DNA of 64,000 bases from Glandiceps talaboti (lineage: Eukaryota; Hemichordata; Enteropneusta; Spengelidae): positions 8,186,232 through 8,250,231 of the forward strand of contig NC_135561.1 in the NCBI RefSeq assembly GCF_964340395.1, read 5' to 3'. Made by a program: the position numbers and the translations under genes. How positions within the stretch are numbered: the stretch's first letter is position 1; each line of letters opens with the position of its first letter. The notes under the pieces were generated by a model. That model searched no databases. It was not told the DNA's origin and was given only the letters and a program-made list of their open reading frames with translations. Below are positions 42,184 to 55,015 of the stretch, piece after piece.

Positions 42184-43654
42184 GCTCTTTGTCTGTTATT
42201 ATCTCAACTTGTACAATGCAAAATTACAAGACAACTTTTATCATCATTCCCAAGAGAAATTCAGTCGACCATTTATAAAAGAGAATGCATACTGGCAGTG
42301 CTAATTAGTAATCACCCACCCATCCACTCATTCAGTTCATTTCAATTTACGCTATCAAATAAGGTGCGCTGAATTTAATTGATCGGAATATTCATAATGG
42401 GTCAATGGGAAGTACTAAATTCAAAAAGATGAAGTATTGCATTCTTTTATGAAGTCAGTTTTAAGAAAATGACATTACGATTTATTTGAAAATTTATGAA
42501 AAATAATTTTGTATACATTATATCTCATATTGCCCCCCCCCCCCTCCCCCCTGTTAAGTGTCATATTGTTTTGAATGATGTGTGAGGTAGAATTTTACAA
42601 AACAAGTTTTGAAAAAATAGTCGACTGTTTGTTTTATAAAGAGAAATGAAACAGAGTATTGTATAAAAAATCATATTATATGGTGTTAGTTTCAAAGTTT
42701 TCAGAATGTTCATCAGATTGTGTATTGGATTTTATCTTTCTACAGCTGGTGTTCATTTATGTAAGTAGTTGTCTGTTTGGTAGACAGGAATAATCCAGCC
42801 ATGATCAATGTTTCAAACGAAATACATCTGTGAACTCCCAATCTTCAGTTTTTTTTATGTCTTTTTCATTTATAACATATAGGGTAGAAGAACCATTACG
42901 TTTTGTCCTAGGGACACAATCTATTAGTCATCCTGGTATTTATTTAAAACATTCATTGCTTGTAGATTCAATTACATCGTCTGGGCTTTGTTTGCTCTAC
43001 AATTACATACAAAACACACAACACACACAGACCATACATCAAGCCTTAACCACATATTACATTGTGTACACAAGCAGTGTCACTTTGCCTGACCTTTTTA
43101 TCTGACGCCACACAATCAATGGTTTAAAACTGACACTGTGCGATGTAACGATAAATTAACGTGTTAAATAGGTTGAAATCTTGTATAGTACGACAGTCTT
43201 GCGATAAATTAACAGTATCAATAGCTTGAAATCGAACACTGTAAACTAAGTAATAAATTAACAACTTCAAACTCTGGTATGCTGAGTAGACTGAAACTGG
43301 AATTGTATCACAGAATGATAAATTAGAAATTGCAACACCTGTTACAGTAAAAAAAACTTACATTTGTAAGATAAAATAATACATCAAACTAAGGCTGAAA
43401 ATTAACACCTTTTAAATGGCAATTTAACAAAATTTATACTTTCAATAAAGAAGATTAAAAACTTGTATAACACAAAGTTGTGTTTTCACATCAGAGTTTT
43501 TCTCTGAAGTAATTGTTGTGCTTGTCAAAAAAATTGATTAATCTAATTTTGATTAGATGAGATTTGATTAGATTAAGAATTAATTAATGGTTATATGATT
43601 ACCACTTAGTATAGGGATAAACGATGTCTTGTCATTTTTTTTTATCCAACATGA
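42184..43654. other. Intergenic, no supported gene
   Basis: Contains a C-run at 42534-42552. Otherwise AT-rich with no recognisable gene. Confidence 0.5.
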
Positions 43655-44019
43655 CTTTAAAGAGACACAAGCTGAATTTATAAGCGTTTTTTACTCAAGT
43701 GCAAATACTTCAATAAAACCACATTCCAGTTTTTTTCTATAAAATTACAATTTTCTTCTGGCATTGTTAGAATAGTTGACTGCATAGTACTAGTAGGGAT
43801 TTCCTGAACATTTTTTGGTACATACCATAAATAATGACAGTGGATCATTTATGGGTTATATCTTAATACCAGGTTTGAGTTCAGTCAATTGCAAGTGGTG
43901 GTTAAGTGTGCTTCAGTCAGTAAAATACTGTGAGTACCTTTTAATATGCAGAAAAAATTACTCCCCCCAAAAAAATTACTCCCCAAAAAACATATGAACT
44001 CAGCTTGTGCCCCTTTAAG
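43655..44019. mobile_element. TIR element, CTTTAAAG termini, 365 bp
   Basis: CTTTAAAGAGACACAAGCTG at the left pairs with CAGCTTGTGCCCCTTTAAG at the right. No coding capacity. Related by its outermost bases to the elements at 44161 and 59875. Confidence 0.65.
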
Positions 44020-44160
44020 AAAGTGATATTAATAAATGATTTCAAAATCTCTTATATGTATGTAACCACTGTCTGTAACCACTGTCTGTAACATCATACA
44101 ACTGATACTGAATTATGTTCAACAAATTGTTAAAAAGCTCTCACTTGGGATTCATATACA

Positions 44161-44326
44161 CTTTAAAGGTCCATGTCACCGTCCCAGGTCATCGCATTAG
44201 TGTAATCTGTGTAAGGATTACAATGGGATCAATATTTTGTTCTCTACCAAGTTTTTCTCTAGCTCTGACAAACAACTGTAATTCACACCTAGATTTTACT
44301 CCTAATCTAAAATGAGCCTTTAAAAG
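44161..44326. mobile_element. MITE family 5, copy 1 (CTTTAAAGG termini)
   Basis: Starts CTTTAAAGGTCCATGTCACC and ends GAGCCTTTAAAAG. Internal blocks CACCTAGATTTTACTCCTAA and GATCAATATTTTGTTC match the element at 59875-59995 in reverse. Confidence 0.65.
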
Positions 44327-46580
44327 TGTTATTTACTCATTGTGACATAATTTTTGGACATGCCAATAAATTAAGAAAGTGACATTATTGTGGTTGTAAG
44401 GTATGTGTATTTAACAACTGTCTGTCACTTTGTTGATTTAGATTATCTCCTTACTTGTATTGTACATTTGTTTACTGACGAATGTCACCACAAAAAGTCA
44501 GACCTAAGCTACAAACTGTGTCACTTTAACATATCAAAGTTTGTGATGCAGTATTTTAACACACTTGTAACAACAACCATAGATCCAGAGTCTATGCATT
44601 GATCAGGGTGGCCGTACCGTTAATTTAACTTCATAGTAATCATAAACAGTATCAAAAGTCTCCAACTCTAAAAGTATTTTAGGACCTAAAACATCCATAG
44701 ATGTTGGAGAAAGACATTATGTTTCATTGTCTTTATTGAAAGTGCAAACTATTGTTTTAAAAGTTTCATTTTAGTTATTTACAAACAACAGAAGTGAAAC
44801 CTCGGCATCGAATCCAGATGTAAAGGCAAGTACTTAAAAAAAACAGCTGTTGATAGAATGTGTATTCAGTTTTCTGGGACCAACTTTTTGCTGGGAAAGT
44901 GTAAATGTGTCTGTGTGTATATACCAGCCTGCAACCATTATGCTACAGCTAATGACTTTTCTATCTGATAATCCCACACATCAAGAGCCTGAATTGAACT
45001 ACCCTGGGGGGCCAAACATTTTTAATTGTTTCTTTTGTTTTAAAGCCTTGTTAATTAGCTGTTGCATAACTGTCTAGTATGTAGTGCCTCTCTGAGTATG
45101 CAGTGATCTTAAAGAGCCTTTTAGGTACCAGCCTTCCTATCAGCATGGAAGTATAACCCACATTATACTTCCATGCTATCAGCAATCTTCAACAGAACAC
45201 AAGAATGACAAAATGAGTGTGTACCAACAATTAACAGGTGTTCAAATTCCTTACTATTAGTTATAAATCAGGTGGAGTGATGTGTGTCTGTCTGTCCTTG
45301 TCCTTTCTACATGTCAAAGGTCACGGGATCAAACACATAAAATCCAGATTAAGAGGTTTTTCTCATATGGTACGTGACAAATTGCTGGCTTACAGGTTTT
45401 CATCACCTGGTGATTCTTACAGGACTGTTGATTTCTCGTTCTGCTTAGTGAGGTGGAAAATGGTATTCAAATAAATGACAGGGGGTATATATGTATGCAA
45501 GTAGTCAAATAGATGAGAGGGGTATGTGTATGTATGCAAGTAGTCAGTATATAAAGTTATCTAACCCACAGCATTGCCCATGGACGGTTTCTGTTTTTCT
45601 TACATCTTAAGAAATTGTACACAGTAGAATGTGGTTTTTTTTATATTTGCCACTTGTATCTACAAATCTAGATATATTTCCAACATTTTAATAGCTGTCC
45701 CATTCTCGCAAACCAGAGTTGTTATTTCTTCCACTACACTTCAAAATAACGAGACGGCAAGTTTCGACGGTGTCGTAAAAGAGGCCATGGTTTGCGACGA
45801 TGTAGCTGGCCACAACATATAGCAAATTTTTTTACATGCAAATGGCTGTCATTAGCGTACTCCAGTGCAGATAAGGTCGTCAGTGTCTCCATCTATCATT
45901 AAAGACGTTAAGACTTAATTCTACTACTGTTAGAGTCTTCATTATCTATTAACCTTTCTACCCTTTAATATTTAGTAAATTTTCAGTGTAAAATTCAACC
46001 TGTGTATGCAAATTTCTTTTGTTGTTTTACATAGATTTTGGTGTTTTTTTGGTACGTGAGTAAAATTGAAAGCAACATATATGAAACTGGAAAGCTTTCA
46101 ATATCAATGAACAATTTTATAATCTTTCACTATTTACACAAAATTGGCAATAAACCCTCAAAAATGCACACAAAAAGAAAAAAATATCACCAATATTGAA
46201 ACCGTATGTGTGGTAAAATCTAGGAACTAGTTCTTCCAGATGTGAACCATTGCTAACATCTGTACAGATACAAAATCTTAACTTGATTTATTTTCAGTAC
46301 ATTCATTTATTTATTTTATCTTCATGTAATTAGTCGAATTTCTTGACTAATCTGGTGTTAATTTATGCAATGAAATGCAATGAAATCAACAAGTCACCAA
46401 CATTACACTTGTATCTGCACCATATGTTTGTAATAAATTTGCTAGCTATGTGACTGGAAGAATCCATGTAGAGATATCTGTACTTAAATGATTTACAAAT
46501 AGTTGCATTTACTGGATATGATTTTACTCCCGGCAATTCTTCTAAGATGCTAGTGATTCCGAGCAAGCAATGTCAAAATT
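44327..46580. other. Intergenic with a small perfect hairpin
   Basis: Nothing coding recognised. AGCATGGAAGTATAA / TTATACTTCCATGCT at 45142-45177 is a perfect 15-bp hairpin with a 6-base loop. A weak inverted pair around TCGCAAACCA (45710 and 45790) may be an old MITE. Confidence 0.5.
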
Positions 46581-46626
46581 AGTGGTCTAGGTTAAAGGAA
46601 GTAACCAGTGTAGACTTTTATAATTA

Positions 46627-46655
46627 TGGGGGGGGGGGGGGGGGGGGGGGGGGGG
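46627..46655. repeat. Poly-G tract
   Basis: About 28 consecutive G at the start of the GTAAACA-rich array. G-quadruplex potential. Confidence 0.95.
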
Positions 46656-47180
46656 TTGTTGTAAACAAGGCAGTATGATAATTTGTGTTTGTAAACAAAG
46701 TGATGGTATAGACATGAGTAATTTGTTTGTAAACAATGTAAGGACATGAACACTGTATTCCAGGCTAGGCAGTGGTCTAGTGGGGTAAATGTTTGTAAAC
46801 AAGGCAGTGGTATAGTGGTTGTAAACAAGGCAGTATGATAATTTGTGTTTGTAAACAAAGTGATGGTATAGACACGAGTAATTTGTTTGTAAACAATGTA
46901 AGGACATGAACACTGATAATCTGTAAACAAGGCAGTAGTTGGGCTGGAATCCATGCAGATGGGGATTTTAAATTTTGGTTTTCCCATCAAAACAAAAATT
47001 TCACATCCCCATCCGCATGTATTCCAGGCTAGGCAGTGGTATAGTGGGAGTAAATGTTTGTAAACAAGGCAGGGGTCTAGTGGGGGTAAATGTTTGTAAA
47101 CAAGGCAGTGGTATAGTGGGGGTAAATGTTTGTAAACAAGACAGGGGTCTAGTGGGGGTAAATGTTTGTAAACAAGGTGA
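46656..47180. repeat. Minisatellite rich in GTAAACA motifs, 30-36-bp units
   Basis: The regular unit (47050-47180) is GTTTGTAAACAAGGCAGTGG plus TATAGTGGGGGTAAAT, 36 bases. Twelve GTAAACAA sites occur from 46661 to 47168. A larger duplication covers 46658-46740 and 46818-46900. A foldback MITE is inserted at 46944-47027. Confidence 0.88.
46944..47027. mobile_element. Foldback MITE family 4, copy 2, nested in minisatellite
   Basis: CTGGAATCCATGCAGATGGG then GATTTT pairs with AAATTTCACATCCCCATCCG then CATGTATTCCAG. It interrupts the GTAAACA array, so it inserted after the array formed or moved with it. Confidence 0.72.
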
Positions 47181-48078
47181 TACTAAAAGGGGGCAATGTT
47201 ATTATAATTGTAAATGTTTTATCAGTAGTTTAGTTGTTAGCATTGTCACTATCTTAACACCCCTATACAAAGTAATGTAATCTCATTTGAAGTTGACTAA
47301 TACCTTAACTTAATGTATTCAAACCCACAAATCCACATATTGCATAAGAACTCCTTGAACTGTTCTTTTGCACAACATCTCAACATGACAAGATAAATTT
47401 AAGCCATCTTTTATGGCATTCATATCTTATTAACTATAAGTGTTAAATTAATGGTAGAGAGAAATCGAGAGAATAAAAGCAGCACAATTTAGAAGTAATT
47501 GACGTCCATTTCGGTTCATAATTCACCATCAGTTATTTGAAATGAACATTTCGGTTACTAGTATTGGTCATTACACAGGCCTGTGAATGTATACAGCTGA
47601 TATGTATTGTTTTACTTAGTCAAAGAGTTTGTTATTGAAAGTCAATGAAGTGGAAATGTTGGTTTTGTCCATCTTACTCCAATTCTACACCCATTTCTAT
47701 TCACACTCTAAGCTGATTACAATCATCTACATTCTGGAGATTATTTCACATTATTTCTCTCTTTTTCTCCTCATAGTATTGTTGTTGTTATATTTTGACA
47801 GCCTCCTTTCACTCCGATTGTTGTTTGTATATAGAAGGATATATTACTTCACTAATTTGAAAAAAGGGAGCCGTCCTCCTTAAGTTCCCACCTTATCTTA
47901 TTATCTGATGTCAGTCCTTAGATAACCAACCCATAGAAATGTTACACAGACCCTCCTTAATTTCAATCTCCGACATCTTCTTAACACTTCAGAGTGACTT
48001 AATTCCTTTTACTGCCAATAATATAAGACACTTCGTTTTAACGATCAACCCTTGATGTGAGATTACGAACAAAGAAGT
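47181..48078. other. Intergenic, no supported gene
   Basis: AT-rich. A frame at 47629-47883 contains a hydrophobic run but no recognisable family. Confidence 0.45.
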
Positions 48079-48274
48079 ATACTGGAAATTTTAACTAAAG
48101 ACTTATTTTCATTTGAAAACAAAAAAAGTGAAAATAAGAAATGGCTAAATTTAAAATATGCCTTCTTGTAGATAAACACACTGCATCGGGCAGAAATTTG
48201 TAGATATTACTCTTTGGGAACAAGTGTAAAATTGCAAATTTTTCTTGCAGTGAAAATATCTACATGTTATAGTA
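48079..48274 (+). mobile_element. MITE family 2, copy 5
   Basis: TATACTGGAAATTTTAACTA, AAGACTTATTTTCATTT, GTGAAAATAAG and TGCCTTCTTGTAGATAAACA match the family. The right end is TGTTATAGTA. Confidence 0.72.
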
Positions 48275-49480
48275 TATGTACCCTAATTACAAGATACTGG
48301 CTTTGTGTCATTACCCAACATGGTTGCAGACATTTATTTCATATCACAAAGTTTGTTTGACTTAGATGAAGAGTTTACTAAATTTTTCATAGAAAAATAC
48401 TAATATGAGTATGAGACAGTACTTTCGTAGCGACTTTTTCATTATTTGTTCAAACATTAATATAGGAAAAAATCATTTCTTTCATTGATTCTGGTTTGTT
48501 TGGGATTTTTTTGTCGCTTTTTTTTTTAATGAGTCTATTACAGCAATTGATAGGAGGTTGGGGTAAATAGTGCAATATAATATTTACCAGGTGAATATTT
48601 TTATTTAAAGTACAAAGTCAGCCTTATTTCTAATTTTTCAAAGATATGAAATTGTTAGTATTCTGACATAGATCCTGGAATATACATAATTAAAAAAATA
48701 TTCTAATGCTGTTCAACTTTTATGAAATAAATAGGGTCACATAGCTGGAGGCTTTGTAGCAGTTATTGTGCATATGCAAAGGGAAATATGAACACCTGCC
48801 GACTTTTTTCAATTAGCCTATCTACACCATACAAGATTTTATAAGCATATCAAAAATATGTAGTAATTTTGAAATAATTGTATAGATGTTGTTTTCACAA
48901 ACACTGTGGGGGTTGGGTAGGGTGGGGTGGGAGTAGACAACACTACATGTATTTTAGGGGAGCAATGAATAATTTGAAACATATTAGGCATTAATGCTAT
49001 ACTGTCATTAGCCAATCATATTGTCACCTTGTATCGTAGCCAATCATATTGTCACCTCATGTCGTGGCTTTAACTAAAGTTGGATTTTCTCACAGGAAAG
49101 TGAAAAACAACATCATCATTTAGAACAATCTGAAACTTGTCAAAAGCCTTGGCTATGCTTGTCAGTTCAAATACTAATAGGTGCTATTTCCTGTATGCAT
49201 GTAGGACTGTACAGGTGTTTTCTGCTCTACCCCCATTATAGCATGTTTCTATTTCAACTTACTGTTTGTTATGGTTCATGCACTTCAAGGTAATGGGGTC
49301 ATAGTTACAACTGAGTCACAAATAATGGAAATATCCTACAAATTGTACTTCTTTTTTGTTGTTTATCTCAAATACAGGTTATTTTTACAACAAATAAAGA
49401 GTGTTTGTAACCTTATCCCACTGTTTTGGTTATGCCCATGTTGTGTCTTTGTGTGATGTGTGTGTGTTTGTATTTCCTGT
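48275..49480. other. Intergenic, no supported gene
   Basis: A direct repeat AGCCAATCATATTGTCACCT lies at about 49010 and 49038. Otherwise nothing recognised. Confidence 0.5.
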
Positions 49481-49484
49481 GTAT

Positions 49485-49614
49485 TGTATGTATGTATGTA
49501 TGTATGTATGTATGTATGTATGCATTCATGTATATGTGTGTGTATGTATGTATGTATGTATGTATGTATGTATGTACGTATGTACATGCGTGCGCATGTG
49601 CACGCGCGTGCGCG

Positions 49615-49652
<38 letters not shown>

Positions 49653-49665
49653 TGTGTGTGTGTAA
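49485..49665. repeat. TATG / TG microsatellite
   Basis: TATG runs, then alternating purine-pyrimidine GCGCATGTGCACGCGCG (Z-DNA-prone), then a TG run. Long frames here are artefacts. Confidence 0.96.
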
Positions 49666-50578
49666 TATGTAACAAAATTGAAATTAAAAAAGAAAGTGAC
49701 TGACTAAGACATCAGGTCTACAGTCAGACAACAACCCATGATGAACTTCACTGATGTAAATTTTCACATCAATTGACGTGTTGGTTTGTATGTATACCAT
49801 GATTCTGGTGACTTGTAGTATTCACTAATACATGATTAAAATCCTTGTCCTCTGATATCTATAGACATAGTAGTTCATATACAACAATTCATTGGTTTAG
49901 TCATAAATACACAATGTTAATGAATCTTAATGTTAAGACAATCTTATTGATATTTTGATCCTAGACTCTATATTGATTTGTTAACTTTCACCAAGGATCA
50001 GGGACTACGATAATCAATTCAACTAATATATTCAAAGACCTCATATTATATGCATAATGTACATTACCATATGTACAGGTCCCCCTTAACCAATTCAGTA
50101 AATTGCTGCTTCACTTAGAGGGCTTTAAGACCTTCCAAGTTGTCGGTTTTTTTATTTCCCAGGGTGGCTGAAATGATTAGCAGTGACTATTGAAATGATT
50201 TTATGTACATTATCAACAAAAACAGGAAGTATTCCAAGAATGACTAAATGTTCATGGACTCTTGGTTGAAGTTGGTTCAAAGTTTCAAATGGAAATGTCT
50301 GCTCATAAAGGCTTCCAACAATTTCTTAACTCTGTCTGTAGAATTTTCATTTGAAAATTGGGTAATGCTAAATTTGTACATTTTTACTTATAGGATTGTT
50401 CATGGTTTAGAATGCAAAGATTTTCATTTTAACTTTTCTTTCACTAAATGACACCATTTTACTTGAAAAGTCTTTTCAGTTTATGAAATGTGTTCGATTC
50501 ACATCACATGAACACTATTATTAAAGTAGATTTAGCCACAATACACAAAGCACAAGGTGCAGGAAGTCTTGCTGTCAT
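49666..50578. other. Intergenic, no supported gene
   Basis: Nothing recognised. Confidence 0.5.
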
Positions 50579-50799
50579 TACTGTAAACCCTGGAAATTTT
50601 CGTAAAAGACTTATTTTTGCTTATTTCACTGGAAAACAAAAAAAAAACATGAAAATAAATAGTGACTAAATGCCTTCTTGTACTTGAAAGCACCAGTTTG
50701 GGAGTTAGTAAAAATTAGTTTTGAGGTTTGAAAACTAGCTGAAAACTATAAAATTACCAAATTTTTTAGTAAAAATGAAAATATCTTAGGTTTAGAGTA
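50579..50799 (+). mobile_element. MITE family 2, copy 6
   Basis: TACTGTAAACCCTGGAAATT, AAAGACTTATTTTTGC, TATTTCACTGGAAAAC and TGCCTTCTTGTAC match; the right end is GGTTTAGAGTA. Confidence 0.8.
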
Positions 50800-52235
50800 G
50801 TTCTCCAGGCTGTCTCTTGTGAAACTACTTTCTATAGAACATTAACCTTGACCCGGTGAATAGTTCCTGGAAATGAAGACAGTTCAGGACCCATGCATAA
50901 TTGACATTCAACTTGTATTCATTTTAATTCTTACTTTGTATGTAATAAAAAAAAAAACCCACAAGAATCAGGAAATGTTCAAATGTTTTATGATAGTGTA
51001 AGTCTTCCGTTAGCTCCACCTGTTTCCAGCCACTGTTACTCCCTGGTCATTAGTAGTTTAATAATTAATCAGTTTTGAACACCACGATACCCATATTAGG
51101 TGTCTACATTTCCAATCATTAGCTGCTAATCTTTAGCAGTTAAAAATCAATGAGTTTGGGGACTTTGGCTAAATTTAAACACAATTTACTCACCCCCAAG
51201 TAGGATGTCCTTTGTCCTTGCTATATCTGGAATACTTTGTGTTTTACATACTTTTGATACATTGTTGCCATCTGACAGCATTTTTATAACATTGTTGCAA
51301 TTAAAATGTTTCTGACAGGTTAGCTCTGTCTGATGAGTGTACTTTAACATTATTGAAAGTACAGTGAAATGTGGACTCATTAATTAAGTATGTGAAGTCG
51401 GTAGCAAGTAAATAGCCGACTTCGAAATATCTCTTTTATTTGCATTTGATCTGTAACTGTTTTTTCATCATTTTTTTTTCAAATTTCAGATGTATTCAAA
51501 TATTAACTGAGAAAGACATTATGACTTGAAATATGGCATTATTGAGTCAAACTATATTGAGTAGTGAATCTACCTGAGTAGTTAGTTAGTCTAAGTTTTG
51601 TAAGCTATTGTCAGTATAGATTTGGCCATTCTTAATGAATGTTTGCAAAGCTTACAGGGTATGAATATTTGATGATTTGTAATACAGACCTGGGGGCCGC
51701 CACTTCACTCTGAAAGTGTCAATTGTAACCATTAGTCCCTACTGTACAAAGACTATGTGTGATTATTGTTTAACTGTAAAAGATAAATGCATATTAAAAG
51801 CTATTACAACCATACACAATGATCCTAAAAGTTACAAATTTGCACCGGTGATTCACGTTTAGAAATTGTCTCTTGACAAATAGTCAACAGAGGTTAACTG
51901 GATAAAAAGAAAAAAAAAAACCTAACATACTAAGACTGCAAATACACTTTAGTTTCCTGTGTTTGAAAATAAATGTAAATGTATAGTTATTGATTCAGGT
52001 TTATATGTAATTTGCATATAACTGTACAGAACCAGGTGTATATTGGTACTTGTTTTAATGATCTCATTGATTCAAATTTCATTCATAACAAAAATGACGA
52101 TAAGAGTGTCCCTTGATCATACCATGGACAAAGTATAACAATTAATATCTCAAGATAATTGATGGTTTTCACCAATTTAAAAGTTACATTAGTAAACTAA
52201 AGTCACCATCGTAGCTTTCTCCATACTCGATCAGC
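50800..52235. other. Intergenic, no supported gene
   Basis: AT-rich DNA with nothing recognised on either strand. Confidence 0.5.
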
Positions 52236-52345
52236 TTCACACAATTTTTTTATTAGAAAACATCAGCTTGACACAATTTTTTTATTAGAAAACATCAGCT
52301 TGACACGATTTTTTTTATTAGAAAACATGTTGCAACATTGTTTTA
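52230..52345. repeat. 36-bp tandem repeat, 3 copies
   Basis: CATCAGCTTGACACAATTTT then TTTATTAGAAAA in three copies. The last copy plus following sequence (ACATGTTGCAACATTGTTTT) is repeated again at 52836-52915. Confidence 0.85.
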
Positions 52346-52513
52346 AGATACAAAGTTGAAACATTCTGATCAGTCAGTTTTGTCAATTCACTGCAAAAAT
52401 AGACCGATGTCGTATAAAAGAATGCTGAGTAACTAAGCATGCTGGTATTTTTGTAATATTTTATTTTTTGCATGATACGTTGCATTGCATGTATCTGATA
52501 ATCACAACATCTT

Positions 52514-52753
52514 TTATAAGTCTGTTCTGCTTAAAGCCCTTTCCGTCCCCATGGTAATGATGAATTTAATTAAATTGCTTTTAAACTTAGGTAATATTTG
52601 GGGATAACTCAAGACTTTAAATGGTAAAGCATTCCATACAACCATTGTCACTCGGAGTACACAAAGAGACATTGTTATGTTGCTATTGTGTACAGGATTT
52701 GATGGAGATTGGCTAATAAAGTCAACTTCATAAAATGACAATAAGGTATACAT
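52514..52753 (-). mobile_element. LINE reverse-transcriptase C-terminal fragment
   Basis: The reverse frame contains VTMVVWNALPFKVLSYPQIL then PKFKSNLIKFII and stops soon after. W-N-A-L-P ... F-K-x-N-L is the same C-terminal signature as the LINE at 29.4 kb, but from a different family. Heavily 5' truncated. Confidence 0.6.
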
Positions 52754-52835
52754 TGTGTTTGTCTTTCAGACATTTACCGCTTGTGATGGTACACTGACAA
52801 GACAATGGAAACCAAATATCACCATACTCAGCTTT

Positions 52836-53095
52836 GACATGGTTTTTTTTATTAGAAAACATGTTGCAACATTGTTTTAAAGATACAAAGTTGAAACATT
52901 GTGATCAGTCCGTTGAAGACACAAGTTGAAACATTGTGGTTAATTTAAGACAGTCAAGTTGAAACGTTGCGATTAATTTGAAGATGCAAAGTTGAAACAT
53001 TGTAATCAATTTGAGACACACAGTGAAACATTGTGATCAATTTGAGAAACACAGTGAAACATTGTGATCAATTTGTGACACAAAATAACACAAAG
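52836..53095. repeat. 30-35-bp repeat cluster (GTTGAAACATTGTGATCA)
   Basis: GTTGAAACATTGTGATCAAT followed by TTGAGACACA recurs about seven times. The first part duplicates 52297-52378, so a segmental duplication flanks the LINE fragment. Confidence 0.8.
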
Positions 53096-53420
53096 TAATC
53101 ACTATGTATCAAAGCATTGTATGGAATGCAAATATTTGCTACAATGGTCACACTTCATTCACAATGACTATACTAGTAGTTTGTCAGCTGCTTTGCTATA
53201 AGACAGCCCTCCCTCTGCCCCTGCCTTCCCACTTATCTTCACCCCAAAATCCAACCCTGTCCCCATGAAACCATTATTCTGTGCCTACTAAGCTTGTCAT
53301 CTGTAGAAGTCTAAGTATCATAAACTAACATTAGTATGAATAGTTAACTATTCCCATGGATCACCTGGCTTTTACACAATTTATGTAATTGTAAATTTGT
53401 AAAGTTCAAAATTGTATCTA
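53096..53420. other. Intergenic, no supported gene
   Basis: A pyrimidine-rich stretch at 53200-53265; nothing else recognised. Confidence 0.45.
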
Positions 53421-53424
53421 CAAC

Positions 53425-53705
53425 ATACATACATACATACATACATACATACATACATACACACACATATATATACACACACACACACATACATACATAC
53501 ATACATACATACATACATACATACATACATACACACACATATATACACACACATACATACATACATACATACATACATACATACATACACACACACACAT
53601 ACATACACACACACACACGTACATACGTACATGCACACACACACATGTCACACACACACACACACATACATACATACATACATACATACATACACACACA
53701 CACAT
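53425..53705. repeat. CATA / CA microsatellite
   Basis: CATA runs separated by CACACATATATACACAC blocks. Open frames on both strands are artefacts. Confidence 0.97.
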
Positions 53706-54920
53706 AAATCTCTCTATAGAAATTGATGTTATCTATATATTTCCATTCTTTTGGCTGAAAAGTGATCGTATATTGTCTTCAACATCTGTCATAGAATTCC
53801 TAAATACAAAAGATCCCTTCAGGCGTTGTCACCCTTCACATGAGTGTCTGAATTTTGACCCAGTTTCTATCAAAGAATATAAATGAGTATTAAATGTTTT
53901 AATTCAGTCACAGAAAAAAAAATGGATAGAGTGTCGTACACTCACTCAGATTGCACAATAGGAATGAGTGATTGACTGAGTGTTATTTGGCTGCAGCAAA
54001 GTAAAGAGACTTTGAAGGGTGCTCACATGTCTTAAAATTTCAGATCGATGTCAAAGGTCAAAGTAAAGTAATGTCTTAAAAGATGATGAGTTTGGAACAT
54101 TACACACTTCTAGTCTATTTGCGTCAGTATAAGGACCCTCCTCAGCACATTAACTAGTATCCGTATGAGTCTTGTCAGCTCCTAATTGAACAGTTAAAAA
54201 GTGACATATTCATTGGTGTGCTTTTGTAAATACACTGTGAACATAGCTTACTGAGTGTTTAGAATACATACTATATATTAGCACAACCGAGACCTGACTG
54301 AGAAAACACAGAGAATGAAGTATGGTGGGTATCGGTACACTTAATTAGCTGTGAAATGAACATTGGCTAACAATACCGAACCCTAACAAATATTTGGGTT
54401 AAATTTGTAATCAAAAGCGGCAATTGAAAGTGATGACTATTGGCCCTGGATACTAACATGTTGTGCATTTCAAAACACGTATTGTAAAGTGGTGACAGAA
54501 CATTGGTTTGACTTTTGATACGTACCTGACATCGTGGAAAGGTTGGCGCAATGTTGACACAAAGTGGGCAATGAGGTACACACACAGGGACATCTTGGGA
54601 ATTCTACATCTATTGAAACATATCAATGGACTCACCAGACCTCACAATTTGGTTCTTAATTTGTATTCAAACCCAAACAATCAAGACTTTGGTATTATTG
54701 TCGGCATTGATGGATTTTCATGAACATTTTATTATTTCTATCGGTAGAAAATTGAGATCAAAGCTGTAATATAGTTGTGGGTCATTCACTTCGTGCTTAT
54801 GGGACAAGAATTCAAATACGGTCACATCCTTGGCCACCACAGGTGTAAGCAACAACTCTGACAAACAACATACAGTAAAACTGTACTTGCAAAACTTCTA
54901 TTATGGTCTCTGTTTTCCTA
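53706..54920. other. Intergenic, one weak exon-like segment
   Basis: No gene confirmed. The reverse-strand segment 54526-54593 (ATG followed by an AG|GTACGT donor) is discussed as a finding. Confidence 0.4.
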
Positions 54921-55015
54921 GCCTGGAATTCATGGGATTCGGGGTTTTGAATTCATTATTTTCCCCTCATAGGGAAATCAAAATTCAAAATCGCCATTTG
55001 ACTGGGTTCTATTCG
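54921..55015. mobile_element. Foldback MITE family 4, copy 3
   Basis: CCTGGAATTCATGGGATTCG then GGGTTTTGAATTC mirrors AAAATTCAAAATCGCCATTT then GACTGGGTTCTATTCG. Confidence 0.62.
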
